This document shows positions 31,505 to 40,848 of a stretch of DNA of 64,000 nucleotides, piece after piece. The stretch is from Enhygromyxa salina (lineage in GTDB: Bacteria; Myxococcota_A; Polyangia; Nannocystales; Nannocystaceae), in the NCBI RefSeq assembly GCF_000737335.2, contig NZ_JMCC02000003.1:1-64000 (forward strand), read 5' to 3'. The stretch's first letter is position 1. Each line of letters opens with the position of its first letter. The notes under the pieces are model-generated. The model was given only the letters and a program-made list of their open reading frames with translations. It made no database searches and was not told the DNA's origin. The translations under genes and the position numbers were made by a program.

Positions 31505-32779
31505 CTACTGGGGCACGCGCATCACGGTGATCGTCGAGTGATTCGTGACGTTGGGCTGGTTCGCCAGCGTCGTGAGGCTGTCGTCCGAGGTGTCAAACAC
31601 CTGAAACGCGGTGCCGGGGCTGTAGCCAGAGATGTAGATGAGCCCGCTGGTGAAGTCGGTGTCCGTTGCGGTGTGCTGGGACGTCGGCGTCATGCCAGTG
31701 TCGGTCTTCATCCCGTCCTGAGAATCGAAGCGCTGAATGGCCCCGGTGCTGGTGCGCGAGTAGAAGTTGCCGTCAAAGTACGACCCGGTCCGACTGTTCT
31801 CGCCCACGGCGGTGGCGTCGACGATCGTCCGCGCGACCGTGTCGTTGGTCGTATCAATCACGCGAAACCCGAGCTGATTCCAGGTCCGAATGTAGAGCTC
31901 GTCGTTTTGGCTGTCCCAGGTGCCAGCGGAGGATCCGCTCCCGCCGATGTCGAAGTTGCTCCAAGCGTTGTTGCGATACACGTACAAGGCCGAGGTCCCG
32001 TCCTCGAGGTAGTAGAAGCCCTCGTCAAACCAGTGAAACAGGCCAATTGGGCTGCTGACCTGGTTGCCAGGGCCCGGCATCACGTTCGACCACGAGTCGT
32101 CGTTGATGTCGTAGCTGTAGACAATGTTGTTGCTGCCCATCAAATAGACGGTGGTGCCATCGTTGGTGATCTGGCTGCGCGTCGTCGTTGGCGGGTTGGT
32201 CAGCGTGTCCCAGCTGTTGTTGGCGATGTCGTAGCCGTAGAAGCCCGCGCTGCCGTTTGAGCTGGTGAGGTAGATCTTGCCCAGCGACTCGCCTTGGCAC
32301 ATGGCGCTACATCCGTCGCCGTTGATGTCGTTGCCGTCGTCGCAGGTCTCGTTTCCGGCCCAGACAAAGCCGTCGCCGCAGGTGGCCGCGATGCAACCCC
32401 CAACGCAGTCGTCGGTGTCGTCATCGTTGCCATCGTCGCAGACTTCGCCCGCGAGCACGTTCAGCTTCGCGTCGCCACAAGCCGCCACGGTGCAATCATC
32501 ATTGCACTCGGCGCTCTCCCCCGCGTCGTCGCACTCTTCCACGCCAGCGTAGACCAGGCTGTCGCCGCACGCGGCCACCATGCATGTGCTCGTACACGCA
32601 GCGTCATCCGCGTTGGCGAGGCCTAGATCGCACTCTTCGCCGTCTTCGACCACTTCATTGCCACACAGGTCGCCGTCTCCGTCGCCGTCCCCGTCCCCGT
32701 CGCCGGTCTCCGTGGTGGTCGCGTCGGTGACGCTCGTGTCGTCGTTGCAAGCAGTGCTGAGGCTGCTCGCGGCGACCAT
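31505..32779 (-). CDS. Lipoprotein-like protein with DUF4215 Cys repeats and beta-propeller-like domain
   Basis: A 424-residue secreted protein. The short leader MVAASSLSTAC ends in a possible lipobox, but the usual positive residues and long hydrophobic core are missing and no upstream start exists in frame, so export is uncertain. A GDGDGDGDL linker follows. Four tandem Cys-rich repeats of the myxobacterial DUF4215 type (CGNEVVEDGEECD, ACGDSLVYAGVEECDDA, ATCGDGFVWAGNETCDDGND) occupy about 35-165. The C-terminal 250 residues (GKIYLTSSNGSAGFYGYDI and similar) look like a Kelch-like or PQQ-like beta-propeller. The role is unknown. It converges with the deacetylase gene across a hairpin terminator. 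Confidence 0.7.
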   Translation of the reverse strand: MVAASSLSTACNDDTSVTDATTTETGDGDGDGDGDGDLCGNEVVEDGEECDLGLANADDAACTSTCMVAACGDSLVYAGVEECDDAGESAECNDDCTVAACGDAKLNVLAGEVCDDGNDDDTDDCVGGCIAATCGDGFVWAGNETCDDGNDINGDGCSAMCQGESLGKIYLTSSNGSAGFYGYDIANNSWDTLTNPPTTTRSQITNDGTTVYLMGSNNIVYSYDINDDSWSNVMPGPGNQVSSPIGLFHWFDEGFYYLEDGTSALYVYRNNAWSNFDIGGSGSSAGTWDSQNDELYIRTWNQLGFRVIDTTNDTVARTIVDATAVGENSRTGSYFDGNFYSRTSTGAIQRFDSQDGMKTDTGMTPTSQHTATDTDFTSGLIYISGYSPGTAFQVFDTSDDSLTTLANQPNVTNHSTITVMRVPQ

Positions 32780-32942
32780 CGAGCGACGATCCCGTGCGTG
32801 AGTCGCTCGCGCGGGCCGTCAGCGCGCGCCGATCGCCAGGTGGGTCCCTGACCCAATTCACGTTGATCGTCATGATTGCTCAATGAACACCGTCACGGCG
32901 TGTCAGATGCGAACGCGGCGCGAGTCGCTCGATTCGGGCCCA

Positions 32943-33518
32943 CTAACCGGCCTCGCCATCAACCAACATTGCAATGTACTTGGAGATCCGACGCGCGCGC
33001 GTTTCGGGCTTTTTTGCGTCGTTGACATTGTAGAGGATCGAGTAGCGATTCGCGGCGCTGACCTTGGCGAACGCCCGCTTGGCCTTGGCGTTGCGATCAA
33101 GCGCCGCCTGCAGCTCCGGGTGGACCTCGATTGTCGCCGCGCCAGCGTAGGCCGCGTCCCACCGACCATCTGCGCGCGCAGCCTGAACTTGCGCGAGGCC
33201 GGCGGGCTTCAGCTTGCCCTCTTCGATCAAGCCCTCGACGATCTCGCGGTTGATCTTCGACCACTTGCTGCGCTTGCGACGGGGCGTGAACCGAATCGCG
33301 TAGTACTGCGCGTCAATGCTGCGCTTTTGACCGTCAATCCAGCCGTGGATCAACGCGCCTTCGCGGGCCTCCACGTAGTCGATTGACGCGATCCCGCTGG
33401 CCTTCTTCGCAAGCTTGACCCACAGCCCATCCGAGACTTTGTGGTTCACGCCCAGCCACGCCAGCCATTGTTTCATGGCCGGAAAGGCCAACGTCGGGAG
33501 TTCATCTTGCTTTGCCAT
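32943..33518 (-). CDS. YdeI/OmpD-associated family protein
   Basis: A 191-residue soluble protein of the YdeI/OmpD-associated family, annotated in some genomes as bacteriocin-protection. Typical features are WLAWLGVNHKVSDGLWVKLAKKAS, YVEAREGALIHGWIDGQKRSI and the RFTPRRKRSKWSKINRE motif, followed by the helical C-terminus (AFAKVSAANRYSILYNVNDAKK). The ATG at 33518 (AKQDELPTLAF) is preferred to the GTG directly before it. The gene stands alone between the DUF4215 lipoprotein and the divergent GHKL operon. The exact molecular function of this family is not established. Confidence 0.85.
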   Translation of the reverse strand: MAKQDELPTLAFPAMKQWLAWLGVNHKVSDGLWVKLAKKASGIASIDYVEAREGALIHGWIDGQKRSIDAQYYAIRFTPRRKRSKWSKINREIVEGLIEEGKLKPAGLAQVQAARADGRWDAAYAGAATIEVHPELQAALDRNAKAKRAFAKVSAANRYSILYNVNDAKKPETRARRISKYIAMLVDGEAG

Positions 33519-33706
33519 CACAACCTCGACATGGGTCGACTAGAGACTTCGCGCAGACCAAGACCCCCGCGGAGGTCTTGGGCCGCCCAGAGTCTAGCAG
33601 ACCGGGCACCCGAGTGAAGGGGCCCGGCAAGCGCCTGGCCGCACGCAGAGCAACCAAAATGCGGCAGCCCTCGCGCTGCCGTTCAGTCCTCGCTATCGTC
33701 CGCCCC

Positions 33707-35539
33707 GTGGCCCCTGCCCCGATCCGCTGGATCTTCGACGAGCTCCCCCCGTCTGGGGCGCGGCGCGGCGGCCAGGCTGCGGAGCACGCGTTTGGGCATC
33801 AGCTTGGCTCGTTCGTGCGCGAGGTGTGCCAGAACGCCAACGATCAAGCGCTGGGTGCCGCGCAGATCGCCTTTGAGCTGGTCGAGCTCGAGGGTGAGTC
33901 ACTCGCGGCCTTCTTCGAAGCGGTGCACTGGCCAGCGCTGCGCGACCACCTCGCGGGCGCGGGCCAGACCCCAACCCCAAGCGGCCGGCGGCTGGCCGAG
34001 TTCCTGTCCGAGCTCGAGACCAGCGATCGCCTGCTCGCCCTGCGGATCGAAGATCGCGGCACCGTTGGACTGACCGGCGACGAGGACGGCGAGGGCTCGC
34101 ACTTTCGTGCGCTGTGCAAAGACACCCTGTTTAGCGTCAAGCAGAGCGACAGCGCGGGCGGCAGCTACGGGCTTGGTAAGTCGGTGCTGTGGAGCTTCTC
34201 GGGCCTCTCGACGGTGCTGTTCAGCTCGCAGCTGTCCGAGGATCCCAAGGGTCGTCGCTCGCCGCGGCTCATCGGTCGCGCCGAGCTGCCCTACCACGAA
34301 GTCAACGGCGAGGGCTTCACGGGGCCGGGGTGGTTCGGACGCGCGGTCGAGCTCGACGGCGACCGACGTCGCGCGGAGTCTGTGTGGTCCAAGCAAGCGC
34401 AGCGGCTCGCCCAGCGGCTCGCCCTCGAGCGCAGCGAGGCGGCGGGCACGTCCGTGCTGGTGCTTGGGTTCCGCGAGCCCGCGGCCGAGCAACAGCTGCA
34501 GCCAGCCGAGCTCACCGCCAAGCTGCGCGAGCACGCCGCCCAGTGGTTTTGGCCAGCCATGCAGCCCGACCAGCGCGGGCTCGAGATCCAGGTTGGCGGC
34601 GCGCCCGTCGACGCCGCGGACCTCCCCGAGCTCGCACCCTTCGTCGATTGTTGGCGCCGCCGCGACCACGCCAAGCCCACGCTCGAGCGAGCGGGTGACG
34701 TCGCGCGGGTCCCCGTTGCGATCGAGCTCCCGCGGCCCCGCGTGGGTGGCAAGAGAATCCGCGGCACCGTGGATCTGATCGTGCGGCTCGCCGACGACGA
34801 CGAACCCCACGCGCGCACGCTCGCCTGCTTTCGCGGCGCCGGGATGGTGGTGGCCTACCGCGATCTCGCCGGAATGTCCGGGCTGCGACCGTTCCACGCG
34901 ATCTTGGCGTGTGGGCGTGGCCGCGATCCCAGCGACCCGACCCACGAAGATCTCGCGATCGAGCGCTTCTTGCGAGACGCCGAGCCGCCCGGTCACGACA
35001 GCTGGCACGCCACGCCCGCGGTCAAGGACATGTGGACCCGCGGCTACGGGCAGGTGTTCTCGCGCCTGTGGGACGGCGTGGGCGCTGCGCTGCGCGAGCT
35101 GCTGGCCCCCGTCGCCGCCGCTGGCGTGCAGGGACCGGAGCGCCTGCGCAAGCGCTTCGCGCTCGGTCGCACCGGTCGATCCGCGAGCAAGGGCCCCAGC
35201 GCGTTTCACTTTCGAGAATTCCAAGCCCAGCTCGACGGCGATATCTGGCGCTTCGCCGGGACGATCGAGCCGGACCTGGGCGCCCGGCCCTGGCGCGCGA
35301 CGCTGTGCCTGCACCACGTGGGTGAGGACGGCGCGCCCGTTGGCGAGCTGGCAATTGCCACGCTGCACACCGAGCCCGAGCTCCCCGTGGATCTGCACGG
35401 TGGCAACGCGGAGGTCGAAGTCCCGCTTGGCGTGCTGAGCCTGGCGGTCACGGGCAGCGCCGAACCAACCCGCACCGAGCTGCTGGGCGCCGAGCTTGGC
35501 CTGCGCGTGTTCGGTGAGCTGCAGGAGCCGCCGCCATGA
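33707..35539 (+). CDS. GHKL (Hsp90-like) ATPase, first gene of a three-gene operon
   Basis: About 610 residues from GTG 33707. The N-terminus is an intact Bergerat-fold ATPase. The N box is VREVCQNANDQAL (E39, N43, D46), the G1 box LRIEDRGTVGLTGD (D117, G119), and the lid loop SAGGSYGLGKSVLWSFSGLS. The remaining 450 residues are beta-rich, unlike histidine kinases, MutL or gyrase, and have no helicase or nuclease motif that I recognise. Such standalone GHKL ATPases occur in MORC-like and phage-defence loci. The stop overlaps the next start by 4 bp (ATGA). With the two following genes and hipBA nearby, a defence or genome-protection role is plausible but unproven. Confidence 0.7.
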   Translation: MAPAPIRWIFDELPPSGARRGGQAAEHAFGHQLGSFVREVCQNANDQALGAAQIAFELVELEGESLAAFFEAVHWPALRDHLAGAGQTPTPSGRRLAEFLSELETSDRLLALRIEDRGTVGLTGDEDGEGSHFRALCKDTLFSVKQSDSAGGSYGLGKSVLWSFSGLSTVLFSSQLSEDPKGRRSPRLIGRAELPYHEVNGEGFTGPGWFGRAVELDGDRRRAESVWSKQAQRLAQRLALERSEAAGTSVLVLGFREPAAEQQLQPAELTAKLREHAAQWFWPAMQPDQRGLEIQVGGAPVDAADLPELAPFVDCWRRRDHAKPTLERAGDVARVPVAIELPRPRVGGKRIRGTVDLIVRLADDDEPHARTLACFRGAGMVVAYRDLAGMSGLRPFHAILACGRGRDPSDPTHEDLAIERFLRDAEPPGHDSWHATPAVKDMWTRGYGQVFSRLWDGVGAALRELLAPVAAAGVQGPERLRKRFALGRTGRSASKGPSAFHFREFQAQLDGDIWRFAGTIEPDLGARPWRATLCLHHVGEDGAPVGELAIATLHTEPELPVDLHGGNAEVEVPLGVLSLAVTGSAEPTRTELLGAELGLRVFGELQEPPP

Positions 35540-36534
35540 AGCAGACGGCGGCGTCGGAGCAGCGATTTTTTCCGTGGGTCCACGAAGCGCACGCGCTGAA
35601 GCTCGCGGTCCTTGGCGGCCAGCTCGACGCGGACACGAGCGTCAGCGTCATCGATCGCCTCGACCCGCGCGGCCACACCGTGGATCTCAGCGCGGCGTGG
35701 CAGCGGGCCACGCTGGATCTTCAGCTCAGCGTGCCGTCACGGGTTGTCACCCAAGTCGTGGGGGCCCACGAGCGCGACGACCCACCGCTGGCGATCCTGG
35801 TCGCGCTCCGCTGCGATCGCACCCGCGTGCGTCGGCAGGTGGGGCTGCTGAACTGGAACCAGGGCAGCGGCGGCCGGTTCGAGCTCACGCTCGAGCTGCG
35901 CCGCGACGAATTCGCGGACGTCGCAGAGATCGACGCGTTCGTGATCCGCTCGCGCGCCGCCACCCACGACACGCCCGGCGTGGCTTCGCTCGCGGGCGCT
36001 CGCCTCGCCAGCGCGCGCTCGTGGCAGCTGCTGATCGACAAGCCCATTGAGCGCGCTGGAAATTACCTCGACATTCAATACCGCTCATTCGCCCAAGAGC
36101 CGTCGATCCCACCGCCTCAGCGAGCAAGCCTGTACCGGCTCGACCTCGCCCGCGAAGATCCGATCTTGTACCTCAACGCGGATCACGAGCATGTCCGCGC
36201 CGTGCTCGACGCCAAGGGCACGACGGGGCCCCGCGCCCGCGCCCGCGAGCTGCTGTTCGAGCGCATCCAAGCCGGCGTGTGGACGCAGCTGTTCCTGTCC
36301 GCCAGCACCCGCTTTGTCGAAGACGGCGACCACGCCTACGCATGGGAGCGATCGGTCCTCGATCAGTGGCTGGTCCGCCTGTACCCCGACGAAGTCGACG
36401 ACGCGGCCCGGCGCGAGCGCCTGTGCCACGACCATCGCCAGCTGCCAAGCTTGCTCGTGCAGCTCGACGCGGTGATCCAGGTCTCGGGCGAGCTCGCACA
36501 GCTCGCAGCCAAGCTCGCGGATGAGATCTCATGA
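35536..36534 (+). CDS. Unknown protein, second gene of the GHKL operon
   Basis: A 332-residue soluble protein of unknown family. The N-terminal half is beta-strand rich (RFELTLELRRDEFADVAEID, SWQLLIDKPIERAGNYLDIQ) and the C-terminal half is helical (RARARELLFERIQAGVWTQL and LPSLLVQLDAVIQVSGEL). No metal-binding, nuclease or nucleotide-binding motif was found. Its ATG overlaps the stop of the GHKL ATPase and its own stop overlaps the next start (ATGA at both junctions), so the three proteins are made in fixed proportion and probably form one complex. It may be an adaptor. No function is assigned. Confidence 0.6.
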   Translation: MKQTAASEQRFFPWVHEAHALKLAVLGGQLDADTSVSVIDRLDPRGHTVDLSAAWQRATLDLQLSVPSRVVTQVVGAHERDDPPLAILVALRCDRTRVRRQVGLLNWNQGSGGRFELTLELRRDEFADVAEIDAFVIRSRAATHDTPGVASLAGARLASARSWQLLIDKPIERAGNYLDIQYRSFAQEPSIPPPQRASLYRLDLAREDPILYLNADHEHVRAVLDAKGTTGPRARARELLFERIQAGVWTQLFLSASTRFVEDGDHAYAWERSVLDQWLVRLYPDEVDDAARRERLCHDHRQLPSLLVQLDAVIQVSGELAQLAAKLADEIS

Positions 36535-37241
36535 GCGCCCTGTTGCAGAGCCTGGCCCCCACGGGCCGCCGACTCGTGACCCAAGAGCTGGTCACGGGCC
36601 AGCTGCAGCGCCACGCCGCGACCGCCTGGCGCGACCACGTCCAGCCGCTCAGCCACGCGATTGAGCTCGAGCAGCTCGACCTCGGCCTCGCGCAGATCAT
36701 GAGCGTGGTCCCCCAGCACTCGAGCCAGATCGACGCGCGCGCTGCTGTCGCGATCCACCGCGCGCTGCCGATCTCGAGGCGCGTCGCCGCCGACCCTGGG
36801 GTGTTTCGATTCCTCGCGGTCGTGCATCAGCCCGCGTTCGTGCGCCACCGCTACGAGTTTCAGTCTTGGGCGACGATGCGCGATCGCTTCTGGCGCGCCG
36901 GGCTGCGCCATGACTGCAATACCTTCTCGCGACTGTGGTGGATCGCCGAGCTCACCGTGATCGATGGCGACTACTCGCTGACCGAGCGGGCGTTCTCGAC
37001 CCAGTCCGTCGCCATTCAGGTGTTCATTCGCAAGTTCGCACACTATCGGCCGGCGGCCGCGGCCTGCATCGAAGCGCTCGAGCAACAGCCTGGCGGGATC
37101 GTCGAGCGGGTGCTGCCGCGCTTCAACGCGTACCTGAGCACCGTGCCGCTCGAGGGGCAGGACCAGGCCCAGCTGCGGGTGGTCCTCGACGAGCTGATCG
37201 ACCTGGCCTGGGACGAGCGCGCCGACGACGGCGGTGGTTGA
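36531..37241 (+). CDS. DUF6339-like protein, third gene of the GHKL operon
   Basis: A 236-residue mostly helical protein. FWRAGLRHDCNTFSRLWWIAEL and the surrounding RAVHQPAFVRHRYEF-type region resemble the DUF6339 family, known from operons of uncertain, often defence-associated, function. The central WRAGLRHDCNTFSRLWW motif (Arg, His/Asp, Asn, Arg-Leu-Trp-Trp) looks like the family core. The start overlaps the upstream stop by 4 bp. About 100 bp, including an AT-rich control region, separate it from hipB. The family match is by recollection of pattern and should be treated as tentative. Confidence 0.5.
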   Translation: MSALLQSLAPTGRRLVTQELVTGQLQRHAATAWRDHVQPLSHAIELEQLDLGLAQIMSVVPQHSSQIDARAAVAIHRALPISRRVAADPGVFRFLAVVHQPAFVRHRYEFQSWATMRDRFWRAGLRHDCNTFSRLWWIAELTVIDGDYSLTERAFSTQSVAIQVFIRKFAHYRPAAAACIEALEQQPGGIVERVLPRFNAYLSTVPLEGQDQAQLRVVLDELIDLAWDERADDGGG

Positions 37242-37291
37242 ACGAGCGCTGACCAAGCGGCCATGCACGCCGCGCCCTACGCGCACCCTAA

Positions 37292-37311
37292 TTGTTCATT
37301 ATTCTGGACAA
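37292..37311. promoter_or_regulatory. Candidate HipB operator in AT-rich promoter region
   Basis: Imperfect inverted repeat TTGTTC-N8-GGACAA in the only AT-rich stretch near this operon (37285-37345), directly before hipB. HipB-type repressors bind palindromes in their own promoters, so autoregulation is likely but inferred. Confidence 0.45.
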
Positions 37312-37344
37312 ATCTACCATCTATTGCTAAACATATTGAACATC

Positions 37345-37686
37345 ATGGCCAGGAAGAGCAACCCGCCGCTCCCCGCTGTCCGCCGCCTCCTGGTCGGGCT
37401 CGGCGAGAACATCCGGCTCGCGCGGCTGCGGCGGCGCCTGTCTGCAAGCTTGGTGGCCGAGCGCGCTGGGATGTCTCGCACGACCCTCGCCGCGATCGAG
37501 CGGGGCGAGCCAAGCGCCACGCTGGGGAGCTACGCAAATGTCCTGCACGTGCTCGGTCTGCACGGAGACCTCGCTCTGCTCGCGCGCGACGACGAACTTG
37601 GGCGCAAGCTGCAAGATGCCGGGCTGCCCACGCGCGGCCGCCCTCGGCGTCGGGCCCGAAAGGACGATGATGATCGCCAATCATGA
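37345..37686 (+). CDS. hipB: HipB-like antitoxin/XRE repressor
   Basis: A 113-residue protein with an XRE helix-turn-helix at about 14-70. SASLVAERAGMSRTTLAAIERG is the two-helix core and SATLGSYANVLHVLGL the following helix. A basic tail (RGRPRRRARK) follows. It overlaps the start of hipA by 20 bp, a usual toxin-antitoxin arrangement. The ATG at 37345 (ARKSNPPLPAVRR) is preferred; a longer upstream reading lacks the family pattern. HipB neutralises and represses its HipA partner. It lies directly downstream of the GHKL operon on the same strand but probably has its own promoter. Confidence 0.85.
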   Translation: MARKSNPPLPAVRRLLVGLGENIRLARLRRRLSASLVAERAGMSRTTLAAIERGEPSATLGSYANVLHVLGLHGDLALLARDDELGRKLQDAGLPTRGRPRRRARKDDDDRQS

Positions 37687-38947
37687 GCGCGCGATCCAGG
37701 TGTGGGCCGACTGGTCGGGTGCGCCGCTGTCCCGCGTGGGTGTGTTGTCGGCTGTGCGGGTGCGCGGGCGCGAGGTCTTCTCGTTCGAGTACGACCAGGC
37801 GTGGCTCACCAGCGAGCACGCGTTCGCGCTCGATCCTTCGTTGAGCCTGTATCCGGGGCCCCACTACCCTGCGGCTGATCAAGCGAACTTTGGCGTGTTC
37901 TTGGACTCGAGCCCGGATCGGTGGGGTCGCGTGTTGCTCGAGCGCCGGGAGGCCCAACTCACGCGCGAGCAAGGGCGGGCGCGGCGGCAATTGATGGAGT
38001 CCGACTACTTGCTTGGCGTCTTCGACGGTCACCGAATGGGGGCGCTGCGATTTCGCTTGGCGCCAGAGGGCCCCTTCCTCGACGACAATGTCGAGCTCGC
38101 CTCCCCCCCATGGACCGCCCTGCGCGAGCTAGAAAATGCCAGTCGGCAGCTCGAGCAAGAGGGGTCCGAGGAGCACCCCAACTACTCGCGGTGGCTCACG
38201 ATGATGCTGGCGCCCGGCCGCTCGCTCGGCGGCGCGCGCCCCAAGGCCAGCGTCGTCGATCACAACGGGTGGCTACATATCGCCAAATTCCCGAGCACCG
38301 ATGACGATATTGACGTTGGCGCGTGGGAGGGCGTGGCGCACGAACTCGCCAGCCGCGCGGGCGTGGACGTGCCAACCTCGACCTGCGCTCGATTCGCCAG
38401 CAAGCATCACACCTTCATCTCGCAGCGGTTTGATCGGACACCCCAGGGCCAACGCCTGCACTTTGCGTCGGCGATGACGCTGCTGCAACGCACCGATGGC
38501 GAAGCATCCGATGACGTGAGCTACCTGGAGTTGGCCGAAGCCCTGATCCAGTCGGGCGCAGAACCCAGCAAGGATCTCGAGCAGCTGTGGCGGCGCATTG
38601 TCCTGTTCGTGTGCATCTCCAATGTCGATGATCACCTGCGCAATCATGGGTTCATGTTGACCCAAAATGGTTGGCGGCTGTCCCCGGCATACGACATCAA
38701 CCCCGTCGCGTGGGGCGAGGGGCTGAGCCTGAACATCTCGGACAAGGACAACGCTCAGGATCTGCGACTCGTGCGCGAGGTCGCGGAGATGTTCAGGGTT
38801 CGCAAGGATCGGGCGAACGCGATCATCGATCTGGTGACCGGGGTGGTTCGAGGTTGGCGCGAAGTGGCGACAGCGCGCGGGATCTCGCGGCGGCAGCAAA
38901 CCGAGATGGAGCGGGCGTTTCGGGTGGCTGACGCAGCGGGCCCGTGA
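37667..38947 (+). CDS. hipA: HipA-family serine/threonine kinase toxin
   Basis: A 426-residue HipA kinase. In E. coli the family phosphorylates glutamyl-tRNA synthetase and causes persistence. The N-terminal region (VWADWSGAPLSRVGVLSAVR, FGVFLDSSPDRWGR) is family-typical. The ATP-binding loop is in SLGGARPKASVVD with the invariant Lys in HIAKFPS. The catalytic motif ISNVDDHLRNHGFML carries the D-x-x-x-x-N core, and the metal-binding Asp is in SPAYDINPV. All catalytic residues are intact, so the toxin is probably active. It overlaps hipB by 20 bp. Substrate specificity in this host is unknown. Confidence 0.9.
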   Translation: MMIANHERAIQVWADWSGAPLSRVGVLSAVRVRGREVFSFEYDQAWLTSEHAFALDPSLSLYPGPHYPAADQANFGVFLDSSPDRWGRVLLERREAQLTREQGRARRQLMESDYLLGVFDGHRMGALRFRLAPEGPFLDDNVELASPPWTALRELENASRQLEQEGSEEHPNYSRWLTMMLAPGRSLGGARPKASVVDHNGWLHIAKFPSTDDDIDVGAWEGVAHELASRAGVDVPTSTCARFASKHHTFISQRFDRTPQGQRLHFASAMTLLQRTDGEASDDVSYLELAEALIQSGAEPSKDLEQLWRRIVLFVCISNVDDHLRNHGFMLTQNGWRLSPAYDINPVAWGEGLSLNISDKDNAQDLRLVREVAEMFRVRKDRANAIIDLVTGVVRGWREVATARGISRRQQTEMERAFRVADAAGP

Positions 38948-38980
38948 CCCGCTGAACATGACGCGCGAGCGTCCAGATGC

Positions 38981-40726
38981 CTACGTGGTCGAAGGCGCGG
39001 CCCCGGCCTTCTTCTCGATCTCGGCCTGAAACGCCTCGGCGGCCCGCTCGCTCGCGGCCCGGCCCGCGTTGAGCTGGCGGACCATGTCCGAGACCTCGTT
39101 CTCGAACCGATCCCGGGCGGCCTTGTCCTCGGCCTCGACCTGGAACTCTGCGAACTGCTGGACCCGCTCGATCACGTCGTCCACGGTCACGCGCTTGCTG
39201 TACTGATCAATGATCTCGCGCCGCCGCTCGAGCGTGGCCTTGAAGTAGTCGTTTGGGTACTCGAAGTCCTGCACGTGCGCGCGAATGTTGTTTGTGATGC
39301 TCTCTACGTTGCGCCCCGACAATTTACTGTCAACGCAAGCCTGCCCAGCCTCGAGCCAGCGCGGGTCATCGGGGTTGACGAAGCGCCGAACGTCGCGCAG
39401 CAAGATGTCGCGCATGAGCTTGACGAAGTCCTGCGCGCTGACGGGGCCCGGGACCGTGAAGGGGTTTTGGGCGATGCGCGAGCGCGTGGCCTCGTCCATC
39501 TGCATATAGTTGGCGTCGCAGATCATGAACCACTTGCCGTCCTTGGGGATCAGCGTGCCGTCGAAGATGCCAAACACCGCGCCAAGGTTGTTCTTCTCTT
39601 CCATGCGCAGATCACCGCTGCCGCGGCTGGCGAACGCGGTGTCGATGTCGGGCCAATACACGCCCACGACCCCGTCGAACCCGTAGATCTCTTCTTTGAA
39701 GATCTTGACCAGCTGGTTGGCGCTGGCGTTTTGATACGCGCTGGCCCAGTCCGTGCGGCGGATGACCTTGAACCGGGCCGGGATGTCGCGCTCGCGGCAA
39801 TAGTCCAGGAAGTAATTGCCGATCGCGTGGGCGGTGATGGTCTTGCCGCAGCCCGGCCGGCCAAGCCCAAACAACACCGGGTTGATGCGCTTGGGGCTGG
39901 TCCCCGCCTCGAGGTCGAACGCGGCGACGTCACGGGCGAGCTTGAGCCCGGCCTGGACGTACTCTTCGTTGCCAACGATGTCCTCGACGCGAACCGGGCT
40001 GAGATCCGTGACCGGATCCATGGCCGCGCGGGAGTGAAAGCCCTCGTAGCGCAGCTCGCCAACGGTGACCCGGCGCTTGGCAAGCGCGATCCCAAACGGG
40101 CGCAGGCGGCCAAGGTGGGTCAGGCGCTGAACCGCCCCGTGCAGCTGGGCGGCGAAGGCCAACAGCGTGGTCACGATCCAACCCTCGCGGGCCTCGAGCT
40201 TGGGATCTGCGGCCTCGGGCTTTTGCTGGGCCTGGGTCTGCAGGTAGTTGGTCGCCATCTTGGCCAGGCGCGGCAGCAGATCACCCACCGTGACCTCGAG
40301 CAGATCCTCGAGCCCGTCGGCCTCGAGGTCGCTCTCGATCTTCGGGCTTGGGGCCAGCGGGACCAGCCCAAGCCGCAGCTTGTCGAGCAGCACCGTGGTC
40401 GTGAACGCACCAACGAACAGCCGCTGATCTCGGGTTGGCTCGGGGATCGCCAGCGAGCCGGACTGGGCGATGTCCTCCATCAGCGCGCCCTGGATCGCCT
40501 GACCGGCCTGCTGCGCGACATCAAACGCCTCAACCACCGCGTCCAGGGTCTGCAGGCTCAAGACCGTGTGACCGAAGGGCGCCTTGACGACCTTGTGGAT
40601 CGCGGACGGCAGCTTGCTGTCGCTCAGCAACCGACGCGCGCCGGGCCGATCGTACCCGCCGGGCAGCGGCTCGATCGTGATGGGGCTGGCAGACCGGAGC
40701 GGGGCGTCGGACGCGGCGTCGGACAT
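38981..40726 (-). CDS. Large AAA+ ATPase
   Basis: About 581 residues from the ATG at 40726 (MSDAASDAPL). An N-terminal helical region (1-260) with GHTVLSLQTLDAVVEAFDVA precedes an AAA+ core. Walker A is LGRPGCGKTITAHAIGN (about 300), Walker B VGVYWPDIDTAFASRG, and sensor-type residues follow in FMICDANYMQMDEATRSRI. The C-terminal 120 residues are mostly helical and partly coiled-coil. It lacks the second AAA module and protease domain, so it is not Lon, ClpB or FtsH. The substrate is unknown. No partner gene is adjacent on its strand apart from the inhibitor-like lipoprotein 122 bp upstream. Confidence 0.75.
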   Translation of the reverse strand: MSDAASDAPLRSASPITIEPLPGGYDRPGARRLLSDSKLPSAIHKVVKAPFGHTVLSLQTLDAVVEAFDVAQQAGQAIQGALMEDIAQSGSLAIPEPTRDQRLFVGAFTTTVLLDKLRLGLVPLAPSPKIESDLEADGLEDLLEVTVGDLLPRLAKMATNYLQTQAQQKPEAADPKLEAREGWIVTTLLAFAAQLHGAVQRLTHLGRLRPFGIALAKRRVTVGELRYEGFHSRAAMDPVTDLSPVRVEDIVGNEEYVQAGLKLARDVAAFDLEAGTSPKRINPVLFGLGRPGCGKTITAHAIGNYFLDYCRERDIPARFKVIRRTDWASAYQNASANQLVKIFKEEIYGFDGVVGVYWPDIDTAFASRGSGDLRMEEKNNLGAVFGIFDGTLIPKDGKWFMICDANYMQMDEATRSRIAQNPFTVPGPVSAQDFVKLMRDILLRDVRRFVNPDDPRWLEAGQACVDSKLSGRNVESITNNIRAHVQDFEYPNDYFKATLERRREIIDQYSKRVTVDDVIERVQQFAEFQVEAEDKAARDRFENEVSDMVRQLNAGRAASERAAEAFQAEIEKKAGAAPSTT

Positions 40727-40848
40727 GCGCGCGAGTGTACTGGACCTGCGCGGGCAATGGGGGCCCGTGATCCACTCCACGCGACCTGCATGCGAGCGCA
40801 TCCCCACGCCAAGCTACCCCAGCGGCGGGCAGCGCCTGCGCTTCGGGT

